A stretch of 31,584 bases of DNA from an uncultured Porphyromonadaceae bacterium (lineage in GTDB: Bacteria > Bacteroidota > Bacteroidia > Bacteroidales > Muribaculaceae), in contig UQGP01000029.1 in NCBI GenBank assembly GCA_900540625.1, positions 1-31,584 of the forward strand. The letters run 5' to 3'. A program made the translations under genes and the position numbers. Below the pieces are notes generated by a model, which worked only from the letters and a program-made list of their open reading frames with translations, searched no databases and had not been told where the DNA came from. Below, in pieces: positions 22,849-31,576 of the stretch. The stretch's first letter is position 1, and each line of letters opens with the position of its first letter.

Positions 22849-23050
22849 GCTTGAGTCGCGAGCATTTTTCGGGCATTTTGTCTCGCCCTGAAAAAAGTTG
22901 ACTCATAAAAGAGTCAAAAGATGATAAGATTTCAGAGTCTGCCGAGACAAAAGCGGCAAGCCATTTGCGATGAAGTCTTGCGACTTTATGTGGAAATAGA
23001 TCTCAGATATGGAGAAATCGCAGAAGTAAAAGAAGTAAAAGGGAAATAAG
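22849..23050. repeat. Junction region with inverted repeats
   Basis: TTTTGTCTCG (22876-22885) and CGAGACAAAA (22943-22952) are a perfect 10-bp inverted repeat 57 nt apart; inside lies a tight hairpin TTGACTC-ATAAAA-GAGTCAA (22898-22917), which could act as the operon's terminator, though no T-run follows. The region separates the AT-rich island from the GC-rich suf side. Confidence 0.45.
22921..23049 (+). CDS. Possible 42-codon ORF at the island edge
   Basis: ATG to TAA encoding 42 residues, basic at the N-terminus (MIRFQSLPRQKRQ) and acidic/Lys-rich at the end (AEVKEVKGK). It has a plausible helical middle (AICDEVLRLYVEIDLRYGEIAEV). It may be a fragment of a larger gene or a small protein in its own right; no family was recognised and no promoter is seen close upstream. 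Confidence 0.3.
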   Translation: MIRFQSLPRQKRQAICDEVLRLYVEIDLRYGEIAEVKEVKGK

Positions 23051-23083
23051 TTTGCACAATTGAATATATTGTGTGTAACTTTG
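23051..23083 (+). promoter_or_regulatory. Promoter of the 23110-23292 ORF
   Basis: TTTG (23051-23054), 21 nt, TAACTTTG (23076-23083). A full consensus promoter about 26 nt before the start codon of a 60-codon ORF. Confidence 0.7.
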
Positions 23084-23109
23084 CGTCAGAACATCCAGAG
23101 ATAACAATC

Positions 23110-23292
23110 ATGAGAAAGAAAAGAACAGAAGCCGGCGAGGAAGATTACGACAAGCTGCGGGCGGAGGCGGAGCGGCTGCGCAAGGAGCTTCGAGAGCAGA
23201 AAATGCGGGCAGAGGCTCTTGATACGATGATCGATGTGGCAGAGGAAATGTTTGACATACCGATTAGGAGAAAAACTGACGATAAAAGGTGA
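23110..23292 (+). CDS. Small coiled-coil protein resembling the end of an IS3-type OrfA
   Basis: Sixty residues from the ATG at 23110. A highly charged helix (about 11-45: LRAEAERLRKELREQKMRAEA) leads into LDTMIDVAEEMFDIPIRRK. The pattern of a coiled coil followed by (Y/L)DTMI(D/E)VAEE..(I/N)I(P/D)IRKK is familiar from the C-terminus of OrfA in Bacteroidetes IS3-family transposases. Here there is no N-terminal helix-turn-helix part and no OrfB follows, so it is either a remnant or a domesticated small protein; its strong own promoter favours expression. A hairpin follows the stop. Confidence 0.55.
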   Translation: MRKKRTEAGEEDYDKLRAEAERLRKELREQKMRAEALDTMIDVAEEMFDIPIRRKTDDKR

Positions 23293-23313
23293 AATGCCGG
23301 TATGTGCGGCATT
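23293..23313 (+). terminator. Hairpin after the 60-codon ORF
   Basis: AATGCCG-GTATGTG-CGGCATT, a perfect 7-bp stem right at the stop codon, but without a T-run, so termination is uncertain. Confidence 0.4.
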
Positions 23314-23379
23314 CCTGTGTCTATGCGGGTTTGGTGTTGTGCATGCGGAATGGGAAAGTTTTGCTCGGCGGAGGGGGTG

Positions 23380-23410
23380 ATTGCGGTTACGGAAAAAAGT
23401 TGTATTTTTG
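23380..23410 (+). promoter_or_regulatory. Promoter of the suf operon
   Basis: ATTG (23380-23383), 19 nt, TATTTTTG (23403-23410). It predicts a leader of about 190 nt before sufB that contains the tandem repeat at 23497-23561. No IscR-type or Fur-type operator was recognised. Confidence 0.5.
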
Positions 23411-23496
23411 TGGGTGAATAAGAAGGGATGCGTCCGGGCGGTATGCCGTCTCGGGACGTGGTTCTGTATGCTCGTCCCACGGGCATATAATCGGGA

Positions 23497-23561
23497 CACT
23501 CAGAACGGATGCGCTTCGGACGAACCTCAAGCGGAGGCACTCAGAACGGACGCTTCGGACG
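23497..23561. repeat. Two imperfect tandem repeats in the suf leader
   Basis: CACTCAGAACGGA(TG)CGCTTCGGACG occurs at 23497-23522 and, without the TG, at 23538-23561, a period of about 41 bp. AACCTCAAGCGGAGG lies between and GGAGGTCGAGAG follows. It is in the transcribed leader before sufB; function unknown. Confidence 0.6.
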
Positions 23562-23606
23562 GAGGTCGAGAGATGAACCGCATCCTGATAATGAATGTTT
23601 TTGATA

Positions 23607-25199
23607 ATGAATGATTTGTCATCGAATAATATGAATAAGGATACTCACGATATAGATGCTTGGGGCAATGGCGCGCGCGGCGGAAATTCTGCCGCGGCTG
23701 AAACGGGCCGTGGCGTGGTCAGTGCCGTGGCCGCTCGCGAGGGTGCGGCGGCTGAGGGCTCGGGCGAGGCTTTGCGCGAGGCTGTGGGCGGCGAGTATAA
23801 GTATGGCTTTGTGAGTGATATCGATACGGATATCATTCCGCAGGGCCTGAATGCGGATATCGTGCGCCTGATTTCGCAAAAGAAGGGCGAGCCGGACTGG
23901 CTGCTCGATTTCCGTCTGCGTGCATACGAGCATTGGCGGACGTTGACGCCGCCTAAGTGGGGGCATTTGCAGATGCCGGATATTGATTTTCAGGCGTTGA
24001 GCTATTACGCTGCGCCGCGTCGTAAGTCGGACGCGCCTAAGAGCCTGGAGGAAGTGGACCCGGCAATTTTGGATACGTTCAATCGGCTGGGCATCTCGCT
24101 GGACGAGCAGAAGGCGCTGTCGGGCATGGCCGTGGATGCGGTTATGGACAGCGTGTCGGTGAAGACAACGCATAAGGAGAAGTTGGCCGAGATGGGCATT
24201 ATCTTCTGCTCGTTTTCGCAGGCTGTGCGCGATTATCCCGACTTGGTGCGGCGCTACCTGGGCAAGGTGGTGCCGTATACGGACAATTTCTATGCGGCGC
24301 TCAACAGCGCGGTGTTCTCCGACGGGTCGTTTGTGTATATCCCCAAGGGGGTGCGCTGTCCGATGGAGTTGTCTACGTACTTCCGTATCAATGCTGCGGG
24401 CACGGGCCAGTTTGAGCGTACGCTCATCGTGGCCGACGACGATGCGTATGTGAGTTACCTTGAGGGCTGTACGGCGCCTATGCGTGACGAGAATCAGTTG
24501 CACGCGGCCATCGTCGAGATTGTGGCCGAGGAGCGTGCCGAGGTCAAGTATTCGACGGTGCAAAACTGGTATGCCGGCGACCGCGAAGGTCGTGGCGGCG
24601 TGTACAACCTCGTGACCAAGCGCGGTTTGTGTCGCGGCGACCACTCGAAAATCTCGTGGACGCAAGTGGAGACCGGCAGCGCCATCACGTGGAAGTATCC
24701 CGGGTGCATCCTCAAGGGGGACGGCAGCGTGGGCGAGTTTTACAGCGTGGCTGTGACCAATAATTTCCAGCAAGCCGATACGGGCACCAAGATGATACAT
24801 TTGGGACGTGATACGCGTTCGACCATCGTAAGCAAGGGTATCAGCGCCGGCCGCAGCCAAAACAGCTACCGAGGCCTGGTGCGCGTGGCTTCCGGGGCTT
24901 CCGGGGCGCGCAACTACACGCAATGCGACTCGCTGCTGCTTGGAGACAGATGCGGTGCGCACACTTTTCCCGACATAGATGTCGCCACCGATGACGCTGT
25001 GGTCGAGCACGAGGCCACGACGTCCAAAATCAGCGAGGAGCAGCTGTTTTACTGCAATCAGCGCGGCATCCCCACCGAGGAGGCTGTGGGACTGATAGTC
25101 AACGGCTATGCCAAAGAAGTTATGAATAAATTGCCGATGGAGTTTGCCGTGGAGGCACAGAAGTTGCTTTCCATCACCCTCGAAGGGTCTATCGGCTGA
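23607..25199 (+). CDS. sufB: SufB, Fe-S cluster scaffold subunit
   Basis: A 530-residue cytoplasmic protein, part of the SufBC2D complex that assembles Fe-S clusters from SufS-derived sulfur. The conserved SufB body begins at about residue 65 (EYKYGFVSDIDTDIIPQGLN, then IRLISQKKGEPDWLLDFRL-like) and includes YAALNSAVFSDGSFVYIPKGVRCPMELSTYFR, a GRSQNSYRGLVRV segment, the NYTQCDSLLLGDRCGAHTFPDI core with Cys residues and the C-terminal HEATTSKISEEQLFYCNQRGI motif. Residues about 15-60 are an Ala/Gly/Glu low-complexity extension not usual in Bacteroidales SufB. ATG 23607 is chosen; 23595 and 23631 are alternatives, all leading into the extension. sufC follows after 25 nt. Confidence 0.93.
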   Translation: MNDLSSNNMNKDTHDIDAWGNGARGGNSAAAETGRGVVSAVAAREGAAAEGSGEALREAVGGEYKYGFVSDIDTDIIPQGLNADIVRLISQKKGEPDWLLDFRLRAYEHWRTLTPPKWGHLQMPDIDFQALSYYAAPRRKSDAPKSLEEVDPAILDTFNRLGISLDEQKALSGMAVDAVMDSVSVKTTHKEKLAEMGIIFCSFSQAVRDYPDLVRRYLGKVVPYTDNFYAALNSAVFSDGSFVYIPKGVRCPMELSTYFRINAAGTGQFERTLIVADDDAYVSYLEGCTAPMRDENQLHAAIVEIVAEERAEVKYSTVQNWYAGDREGRGGVYNLVTKRGLCRGDHSKISWTQVETGSAITWKYPGCILKGDGSVGEFYSVAVTNNFQQADTGTKMIHLGRDTRSTIVSKGISAGRSQNSYRGLVRVASGASGARNYTQCDSLLLGDRCGAHTFPDIDVATDDAVVEHEATTSKISEEQLFYCNQRGIPTEEAVGLIVNGYAKEVMNKLPMEFAVEAQKLLSITLEGSIG

Positions 25200-25224
25200 G
25201 AAATCGGATATACAGCATATACAT

Positions 25225-25998
25225 ATGAGCAACGATATATTATTACAAGTCAAGGGGCTACGAGCCTCTACGACCGAGGGTAAGGAAATTCTCAAGGGTA
25301 TCGACCTGACCATCCGTCCGGGTGAGGTGCACGCCATCATGGGGCCCAACGGCTCGGGCAAGAGCACACTCAGCGGCGTACTGGCCGGCGATCCGCGTTT
25401 TGTGGTGACTGCCGGCACTGCCACTCTGGGCGATGCCGACCTGCTGGCGCTGTCGCCCGAGGATCGTAGTCACGAGGGGTTGTTTCTGTCCTTCCAGTAC
25501 CCAGTGGAAATACCCGGGGTGAGCATGGTCAACTTTATGCGTGCGGCTGTCAATGCCAAGCGCCGTTACCAAGGCCTTGAGCCACTGGGCGCCGCAGACT
25601 TCCTGAAACTGATGCGCCAAAAGCGCTCCGTCGTCGAGTTGGACAATAAATTGGCCTCGCGCTCGGTGAACGAAGGCTTTTCCGGCGGCGAGAAAAAACG
25701 CAACGAAATCTTCCAGATGGCAGTACTCGAGCCTCGGCTGAGCATTTTGGACGAGACGGACTCGGGCCTCGACATCGACGCCCTACGCATCGTTGCCTCC
25801 GGAGTCAATCGTCTGCGTACCGATCGCAACGCCACCATAGTGATTACGCACTACCAGCGCTTGTTGGACTACATCAAGCCTGACGTAGTACATATATTAT
25901 ATAAGGGACGTATCGTCTACACCGGCGGCCCCGAGTTGGCGCTCGAACTTGAGCAGCGCGGCTACGACTGGATCAAGGAACAAGTGGACGAAGTCTAA
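25225..25998 (+). CDS. sufC: SufC, ABC-type ATPase of the SufBCD complex
   Basis: A 257-residue cytoplasmic ATPase that drives conformational change in SufBC2D. Walker A GPNGSGKST with K46, a Q-loop in LSFQYPVEIPGVS, the variant signature FSGGEKKRNEI and Walker B/D-loop LSILDETDSGLD are all present, followed by the H-loop in VITHYQRLL. This is the SufC-specific set. The start at 25225 fits the family N-terminus; an upstream frame from 25144 overlaps sufB and is not used. The stop overlaps the next start (TAATG), so sufC and sufD are coupled. Confidence 0.95.
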   Translation: MSNDILLQVKGLRASTTEGKEILKGIDLTIRPGEVHAIMGPNGSGKSTLSGVLAGDPRFVVTAGTATLGDADLLALSPEDRSHEGLFLSFQYPVEIPGVSMVNFMRAAVNAKRRYQGLEPLGAADFLKLMRQKRSVVELDNKLASRSVNEGFSGGEKKRNEIFQMAVLEPRLSILDETDSGLDIDALRIVASGVNRLRTDRNATIVITHYQRLLDYIKPDVVHILYKGRIVYTGGPELALELEQRGYDWIKEQVDEV

Positions 25999-27389
25999 TG
26001 AAAGGGCAGAGCATGAACGCCAATCCATTACAACAATACATCGATTTGGCCCGCGAGCACCGCGACCTTCTCGAGAGCGGCTCGCCGGCGGTGATGAACG
26101 CCCTGCGCGACCGTGCCGCCGAGGTGTGCGCCTCCGTGGAGCTGCCTCGTGATGGCAGCCGGCCCTATCTGTATACCTCGCTGCGCCGGATGTTTGCGCC
26201 CGACTTAGGCGTCAATATTTCGCGCTTGCCTTTTAGTGCTACCGCTGCCGATGCTTTCCGTTGTCGTGTGCCCAATATCAGTACAGCCGTCGGCATCGTG
26301 GCCAATGATACTTTTGCAGACGATCAACCCGGCTTATCCAACCTTGGCGCCGGTGTCACCGTGTGCAGCCTGCGCCGTGCCGCCACTCTGATGCCCGAAG
26401 TGCTGCAACGTCATTATGGCACCATTGTAGACATTGAAGACATGCGCAATGGCGATCGTGCCGCCGTGGCCCTGAACACACTTTTGGCACAGGACGGCAT
26501 CCTTGTACATGTTGCACGCGGCGTACATGTCGATCGTACCATCCAGCTGGTGCAGGTGCTCAATGCCGCCGCACCGACCCTGGCTGTACGCCGTATGCTC
26601 ATCGTCCTCGAAGCCGGCGCCGATGCATCGCTACTGTTGTGCGACCACACCGCCCCCGGCGCTGCCGCGTCTACCATCTCGCAGGTCACGGAGGTATACC
26701 TCGGCGAAGATGCTTCGCTGTCACTATATACGCTCGAGGAATCAGCCTCGGACACCTCGCGCCTATGTCGTACCGGAGTTTGTACCGGCCGTGGCGCACG
26801 CCTGTCCATGGCGCCGGTTACTCTGCTGTGCGGCACCAGTCGCAACAACATCGCCGTGTCCCTCGAGGGGGAGGGCGCCGAGTGCAACATCAACGGTATG
26901 GCCCTGGCCGATGGCTCCATGGTGGCCGACAACAATTCGGTGGTCTACCACAAGGCGCCGCGCTGCACCACCTTGCAAAATTTCCGCTACGTAGTCGATG
27001 ACCAAGCCCGCGGCTCTTTCGAGGGCATGATACATGTAGCCAAGGGAGCGCATCACACCAACGGCGAACAAAACAATCGCAATGTTCTGCTGTCCGACGG
27101 TGCTCGTATGCACTCGCTGCCGCAGCTCGAAATATACTGTGACGACGTCAAATGCGGTCACGGCAGCGCCACCGGGCGCCTGGACGAGCGCCAGATGTTC
27201 TATATGCAAAGCCGCGGCATCCCCGCCGCCGAGGCGCGCACGATGCTTATCCAAGCATTTATGGCGGATATCTTGGACGCAATACGACTGGAGCCGCTGC
27301 GTCTGCGTCTGCAGATGCTTGTTGACAATCGCCTGCGTCGAGATGCCGCACCTTCGGGATGCGCCGACTGCAATATTTGTCCGCAATAA
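25998..27389 (+). CDS. sufD: SufD, Fe-S cluster scaffold subunit
   Basis: A 463-residue paralog of SufB. The N-terminal half is poorly conserved; the C-terminal half shows the SufB/D beta-helix core: the AECNINGMALADGSMVADNNS stretch, an FRYVVDDQARGSFEGMIHVAKGAHHTNGEQNNRNVLLSDGAR run and the KCGHGSATGRLDERQMFYMQSRGI motif with the conserved His and Gly. The start overlaps the sufC stop by one base; an in-frame ATG at 26013 is possible. SufD interfaces with SufB and SufC and is needed for iron entry in other bacteria. Its C-terminal DCNICPQ has two Cys of unknown relevance. Confidence 0.92.
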   Translation: MKGQSMNANPLQQYIDLAREHRDLLESGSPAVMNALRDRAAEVCASVELPRDGSRPYLYTSLRRMFAPDLGVNISRLPFSATAADAFRCRVPNISTAVGIVANDTFADDQPGLSNLGAGVTVCSLRRAATLMPEVLQRHYGTIVDIEDMRNGDRAAVALNTLLAQDGILVHVARGVHVDRTIQLVQVLNAAAPTLAVRRMLIVLEAGADASLLLCDHTAPGAAASTISQVTEVYLGEDASLSLYTLEESASDTSRLCRTGVCTGRGARLSMAPVTLLCGTSRNNIAVSLEGEGAECNINGMALADGSMVADNNSVVYHKAPRCTTLQNFRYVVDDQARGSFEGMIHVAKGAHHTNGEQNNRNVLLSDGARMHSLPQLEIYCDDVKCGHGSATGRLDERQMFYMQSRGIPAAEARTMLIQAFMADILDAIRLEPLRLRLQMLVDNRLRRDAAPSGCADCNICPQ

Positions 27390-27403
27390 TATATCACAAG
27401 ACA

Positions 27404-28639
27404 ATGTCCGACACCAAATTAGACATAGAAAATATCCGCGGCCAATTTGCCATACTCAGCCGCAAGGTCAACAATCGTCCGCTTGTCTATCTGGACAATG
27501 CCGCCACTTCGCAGACCCCGGCACGCGTCCTCGACACTCTCAATGAGATGTATACCTGCCATCATGCCAACGTCCACCGCGGCGTCCATAGCATTTCGCA
27601 GGAGGCGACAGACCGTCTCGAGCACGTGCGCCATCGCGTAGCACTTCGACTTGGCGCCGCTTCGGATCAGGAAATCATCTTTACGCGCGGCACCACCGAG
27701 GCCGTCAATCTTGTGGCCGATACCTATTGCCGACTGCTCTCGCCCGGCGATGAAATCCTCGTGACGGTCATGGAGCATCACTCGGATATCGTTCCTTGGC
27801 AATTGGCGGCCCAACGTAACGGGTTGAAAGTCCGCGCCGCCGGCATCCGTCCGGATGGGGCGCTGGATCTCGACTCGGTGTCCGCTATCCTATCCGAGGG
27901 TCGCGTGCGCCTTGTCGCTGTCTGCCATGTCTCTAACGTCTTGGGTACGGTCAATTCCGTGCGCCGTATCGCCGATTTGGCACATGCCGCCGGTGCCGTC
28001 GTCCTGGTGGACGGGGCTCAGGCAGCCGCGCACATGCGCATAGACGTGGCCGCCCTCGGCGCTGATTTCTACGCCTTTTCGTCGCACAAAATGTACGGCC
28101 CCACCGGCGTCGGCGTCCTATACGGGCGACGCGAATTGCTGGATCGGATGCCGCCGTATCAGGGTGGCGGTGAGATGATTGCACACGTGGATATCGACCA
28201 TACGACCTTTGCCGATTTGCCTTTCAAATTCGAGGCCGGAACGCCCGATTTTACCGCCGTGGCCGCCTTCGATGCTGCTTTCGACTTTATTGACAGCATC
28301 GGCATCGATGCAATGGCCGCCCACGAACATACGCTGCTTGACGAGGCCACGCGTCTGATGCGCGACCGTCTACCCGGCGTACGCATCTTCGGCACCACGC
28401 CCGACAAAGAGCCCGTGATTTCGTTCCTCCTCGAGGGCATACACCACTATGATACCGGGATGCTGCTGGACCAACTCGGCATAGCCGTTCGTACCGGACA
28501 CCATTGCGCTCAGCCGCTGATGACGGCACTCGGCATCGAAGGTTGTGTACGAGCCTCATTTGCAGTGTACAACACCTTGGACGAAGTGCACGCCTTTGTC
28601 GACGGCCTTGTTCGCGTCCAAAACATGATAAAGAATTAA
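27404..28639 (+). CDS. sufS: SufS, PLP-dependent cysteine desulfurase
   Basis: A 411-residue enzyme supplying sulfane sulfur from L-cysteine to SufBCD. The PLP lysine is K229 in SSHKMYGPTG; the catalytic Cys is C368 in RTGHHCAQP. YLDNAATSQTP, HHANVHRGVHSISQEAT and FTRGTTEAVNLVA are typical group-II (SufS/CsdA) motifs. The ATG at 27404 is taken, 14 nt after the sufD stop; an upstream in-frame codon at 27359 would overlap sufD. No SufE or SufU gene is in the window, so its sulfur acceptor is encoded elsewhere or not needed. Confidence 0.95.
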   Translation: MSDTKLDIENIRGQFAILSRKVNNRPLVYLDNAATSQTPARVLDTLNEMYTCHHANVHRGVHSISQEATDRLEHVRHRVALRLGAASDQEIIFTRGTTEAVNLVADTYCRLLSPGDEILVTVMEHHSDIVPWQLAAQRNGLKVRAAGIRPDGALDLDSVSAILSEGRVRLVAVCHVSNVLGTVNSVRRIADLAHAAGAVVLVDGAQAAAHMRIDVAALGADFYAFSSHKMYGPTGVGVLYGRRELLDRMPPYQGGGEMIAHVDIDHTTFADLPFKFEAGTPDFTAVAAFDAAFDFIDSIGIDAMAAHEHTLLDEATRLMRDRLPGVRIFGTTPDKEPVISFLLEGIHHYDTGMLLDQLGIAVRTGHHCAQPLMTALGIEGCVRASFAVYNTLDEVHAFVDGLVRVQNMIKN

Positions 28640-28680
28640 CACCCAAAGGCGATGTTTTGCCACGCCTAATTCAGCCACGT

Positions 28681-29694
28681 ATGCACAAAACCATCCTCAT
28701 AACACTCCTCACGCTACTTTCGGCCATCCTGCCGGGATGTTCCGGACCGGACTCTTTCGAAGTCAAAGGCCACGTCAAAGGCGATGCAACCATCAATCTC
28801 AGAGCATTATACTACGTTGACGGGGCGCTCCAAAGCTCGATATTCCCGGCCGATCGAGGCTCGTTTGCCTTCAAGGGACGTGCGCCCGAGGGCGCCGTTG
28901 TCGAGATTTTGGACAACGATTACCGACTGCTCGGGCGCTTCTATGCCGTGAATGGCGATGAAATAGACGTGACCATAGACCCCAAATCGCCGGCAGCGAT
29001 GAAAGTCGAGAAAGGCAACGAGGCCGCCATACGCTGGGCGCAATGGCTCAACGCCAATGCCAAGATTCTTGACGGTCGCAACAGTAAGGCTATCAACGCC
29101 TTGGTCGCAAAATACGTCAAGGCTCATCCGCAAGACATCGTCTCAACACTGATTGTCACCACCGTATATGACGCTTCGGCCGACCCGGAGGGAGCGTCTA
29201 AGTTGTTGTCTTCCATCGCGCCCGAGGCTCGTCCGACGGCGCTGACAGATGCCTTTGCCACGCTGCTGACGTATGCGGATACAAGCGCCGGCAAACGTCG
29301 CGTTTCTCCGTTGACGCTTATGGCTCAGGGTGATACGGTGACCACCTTCAGCCCGCGTAAACACAGACTTAGCCTTCTGGTATTCTCGGACGAAAACAGC
29401 GGACGCGCCGATAGTATCGTCCCGGCGCTGCGACGCCTTCGCAAGGCTCACACCGACAAAGCATTGGGCATAATAGATATTTCGCTGGATACCGACACCC
29501 TGGCATGGCAGAGCAGTACGCGCAACGATACCGCCACTTGGGATGCCGCATGGGGTACGGGAGGCATAGCTTCGGCAGCGCTGAGGCCGCTGGCCATACC
29601 CCGGCTTCCGTACTTCATCGTCACGGATAGTGTCGGCTCGCAGATTTATCGTGGCGCATCCATATCACAGGCGCTCAAGAAGATAGATAAATAG
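28681..29694 (+). CDS. DUF4369/thioredoxin-like lipoprotein
   Basis: A 337-residue lipoprotein. Start at 28681, with lipobox LPGC at C20. Residues about 27-115 match the DUF4369 pattern (FEVKGHVKG...INLRALYYVDG...SFAFKGRAPEGAVVEIL), the N-terminal domain of many Bacteroidales thiol-disulfide proteins. The C-terminal part (about 215-337) has the strand/helix order of a thioredoxin-like fold: RLSLLVFSDENSGRADSIVPALRRL, then IIDISLDTD and a cis-Pro-like IPRLPYFIVTDS. The CXXC active site is absent (DENSGR at its place), so it is probably not an oxidoreductase. Located 41 nt after sufS with no own promoter visible, it may be the last gene of the suf transcript. Role unknown. Confidence 0.8.
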   Translation: MHKTILITLLTLLSAILPGCSGPDSFEVKGHVKGDATINLRALYYVDGALQSSIFPADRGSFAFKGRAPEGAVVEILDNDYRLLGRFYAVNGDEIDVTIDPKSPAAMKVEKGNEAAIRWAQWLNANAKILDGRNSKAINALVAKYVKAHPQDIVSTLIVTTVYDASADPEGASKLLSSIAPEARPTALTDAFATLLTYADTSAGKRRVSPLTLMAQGDTVTTFSPRKHRLSLLVFSDENSGRADSIVPALRRLRKAHTDKALGIIDISLDTDTLAWQSSTRNDTATWDAAWGTGGIASAALRPLAIPRLPYFIVTDSVGSQIYRGASISQALKKIDK

Positions 29695-29722
29695 GCTGTA
29701 ATCCGCTAATTATAATCTCCGT

Positions 29723-31297
29723 ATGCTTGTCAAGATACACGGCGCTGCCATTCAAGGCATAGATGCCATAGGCGTGGACATAGAACTGACCGCTGTCCAC
29801 AATCCATCGACCATCATTACTATCGTGGGCCTGCCGGACACTGCCGTCAAAGAGTCGGTGGACCGTGTGCGCTCGGCCATACGCGAAAGCGGATACGCCG
29901 TGCCTACCGGGATTACCACCATCAACCTCGCCCCGGCGGATGTCAAGAAGGAGGGTAGTGCATACGACCTGCCCATTGCTATTGCGCATCTTATAGCCAA
30001 TGAGGTGATTTCGGCGCCCTCGGTGGACCGTTTTATGATTATGGGCGAGTTGTCGCTTGACGGCAGCGTCCGCCCCATACGCGGCGCCTTGTGTATGGCC
30101 ATTCTGGCTCGTAACGCAGGTTTCGACGCCATTATCCTTCCGCGAGACAATGCGGCGGAGGCAGCCGTCGTCGACGGTATCGATGTCATCGGTGTCGAAA
30201 ATCTCAAGCAGGTGGCCAATCTGCTATGCGGTGCGGCTGACATCGCCCCCACGCGCAGTGATGTGGACGCACTGTTTGCTACGACGGACAATGACAATGC
30301 TTTGGATTTCAGCGATGTGCGAGGCCAGGAAGAGGTCAAGAAAGCTTTGGAAATTGCGTGTGCCGGCGGCCACAATATTCTGATGATAGGCTCGCCCGGC
30401 TCGGGCAAATCGATGATGGCCAAGCTGTTGCCTACGATTTTGCCGCCGTTGACCCTGGAAGAGGCGCTGGAAACCACGCGAATACACTCGGTTGCCGGGA
30501 AATTGCCCGGCGGAAGCCATCTGCTTACGCGTCGCCCGTTCCGTGCACCGCACCATACTATTTCGCCCGTCGCACTTGTGGGCGGCGGCGTCAATCCCAT
30601 GCCCGGCGAGATTTCGCTGGCGCATAACGGGGTATTGTTTTTGGACGAGTTCCCTGAATTCAACCGTCAGGTATTGGAAGTGTTGCGACAGCCGCTCGAG
30701 GATGGCGACATCTGCGTCAGCCGCGCCAAATACTCGGTGACTTACCCGGCACGCTTTATGCTCGTGGCATCCATGAATCCCTGTCCGTGTGGCTATTACA
30801 ATCATCCTACGCGTATGTGCACCTGCCCTCCCGGTGCTGTTTTGCGCTATAAAAATCGTATTTCGGGGCCGCTATTAGACCGTATAGACCTGCACGTACA
30901 GGTCCAGCCGGTGGACTTCAATACCCTCGCCGACAGCGCTCCGGCCGAAAGTAGCGCCGAGATTCGCGCGCGCGTCATTGCTGCCCGCGAAATCCAGCGC
31001 CGCCGTTTTTCCAATATCGAGGGCGTACACTGTAATGCGCAGATGAACAGCAATTTGATACGCCGATTCTGCGCCATAGACGACCGTGGTCGAGCAATAC
31101 TCGAACGGGCGATACGTCTATACGGTTTTTCGGCGCGCGCTTACGACCGCATATTGCGCGTAGCTCGCACCATCGCCGACCTCGAGGGTCTTGATGCAAT
31201 CGATGCGCGTCACATCGGACGTGCTTGCATGATGCGTTCTTTCGAACGCGAGGACTGGGGCGTGACCAACCTCAATCCCTCCAAACGTCAAAATTGA
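29723..31297 (+). CDS. comM: ComM/YifB-type AAA+ ATPase (Mg-chelatase-like)
   Basis: A 524-residue cytoplasmic protein of the YifB/ComM family. The N-terminal domain (about 1-170) has GLPDTAVKESVDRVRSAIRE and NLAPADVKKEGSAYDLP-like motifs. The AAA+ core has Walker A GSPGSGKS (K229), Walker B LFLDEFPEF, and the zinc-ribbon-like MNPCPCGYY...CTCPPG insert. The C-terminal domain contains the AYDRILRVARTIADLEG helix bundle. Family members promote branch migration during transformation-type recombination. ATG 29723 is the natural start, 28 nt after the preceding stop. Confidence 0.93.
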   Translation: MLVKIHGAAIQGIDAIGVDIELTAVHNPSTIITIVGLPDTAVKESVDRVRSAIRESGYAVPTGITTINLAPADVKKEGSAYDLPIAIAHLIANEVISAPSVDRFMIMGELSLDGSVRPIRGALCMAILARNAGFDAIILPRDNAAEAAVVDGIDVIGVENLKQVANLLCGAADIAPTRSDVDALFATTDNDNALDFSDVRGQEEVKKALEIACAGGHNILMIGSPGSGKSMMAKLLPTILPPLTLEEALETTRIHSVAGKLPGGSHLLTRRPFRAPHHTISPVALVGGGVNPMPGEISLAHNGVLFLDEFPEFNRQVLEVLRQPLEDGDICVSRAKYSVTYPARFMLVASMNPCPCGYYNHPTRMCTCPPGAVLRYKNRISGPLLDRIDLHVQVQPVDFNTLADSAPAESSAEIRARVIAAREIQRRRFSNIEGVHCNAQMNSNLIRRFCAIDDRGRAILERAIRLYGFSARAYDRILRVARTIADLEGLDAIDARHIGRACMMRSFEREDWGVTNLNPSKRQN

Positions 31298-31545
31298 CGT
31301 CTACCTTCATATTGTATAACGAGGGCGCCGGCTTCGTCGGCCCGCCCGGCTTTATCGCTAAAAAAAAGGTGTCGGCGCTTTATTTTTGAGTTGCAGGGCC
31401 GGAGTGTAATGGCTGAATTGATAAAATGCTATTTAATACGCTTGTATACTCGCGTCTGGCACTGCGGTTGGCTTTCTTTTTGTAATGACTGTATTTGTTT
31501 AATAGTTAAATTCCGTTAAAATTCAAGAAAAAAAGGGGAGAAAGT
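31298..31545. other. Intergenic region after comM
   Basis: No gene is supported. A GC-rich segment with short inverted words (GGGCG at 31323-31327 with CGCCC at 31343-31347 and CCG/CGG inside), ending in GGCTTTATC, may be a weak terminator of comM. TATTTTTGAGT at 31381-31391 matches one arm of the box at 10534-10555 but lacks the other. Confidence 0.4.
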
Positions 31546-31576
31546 TTTGCCGGTAACGGGAAAAGGCGTAACTTTG
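31546..31576 (+). promoter_or_regulatory. Strong promoter at the window end
   Basis: TTTG (31546-31549), 19 nt, TAACTTTG (31569-31576), preceded by an A-rich stretch. It matches the tRNA promoter at 4433-4463 in spacing and -7 box. Its gene starts outside the window. Confidence 0.8.
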
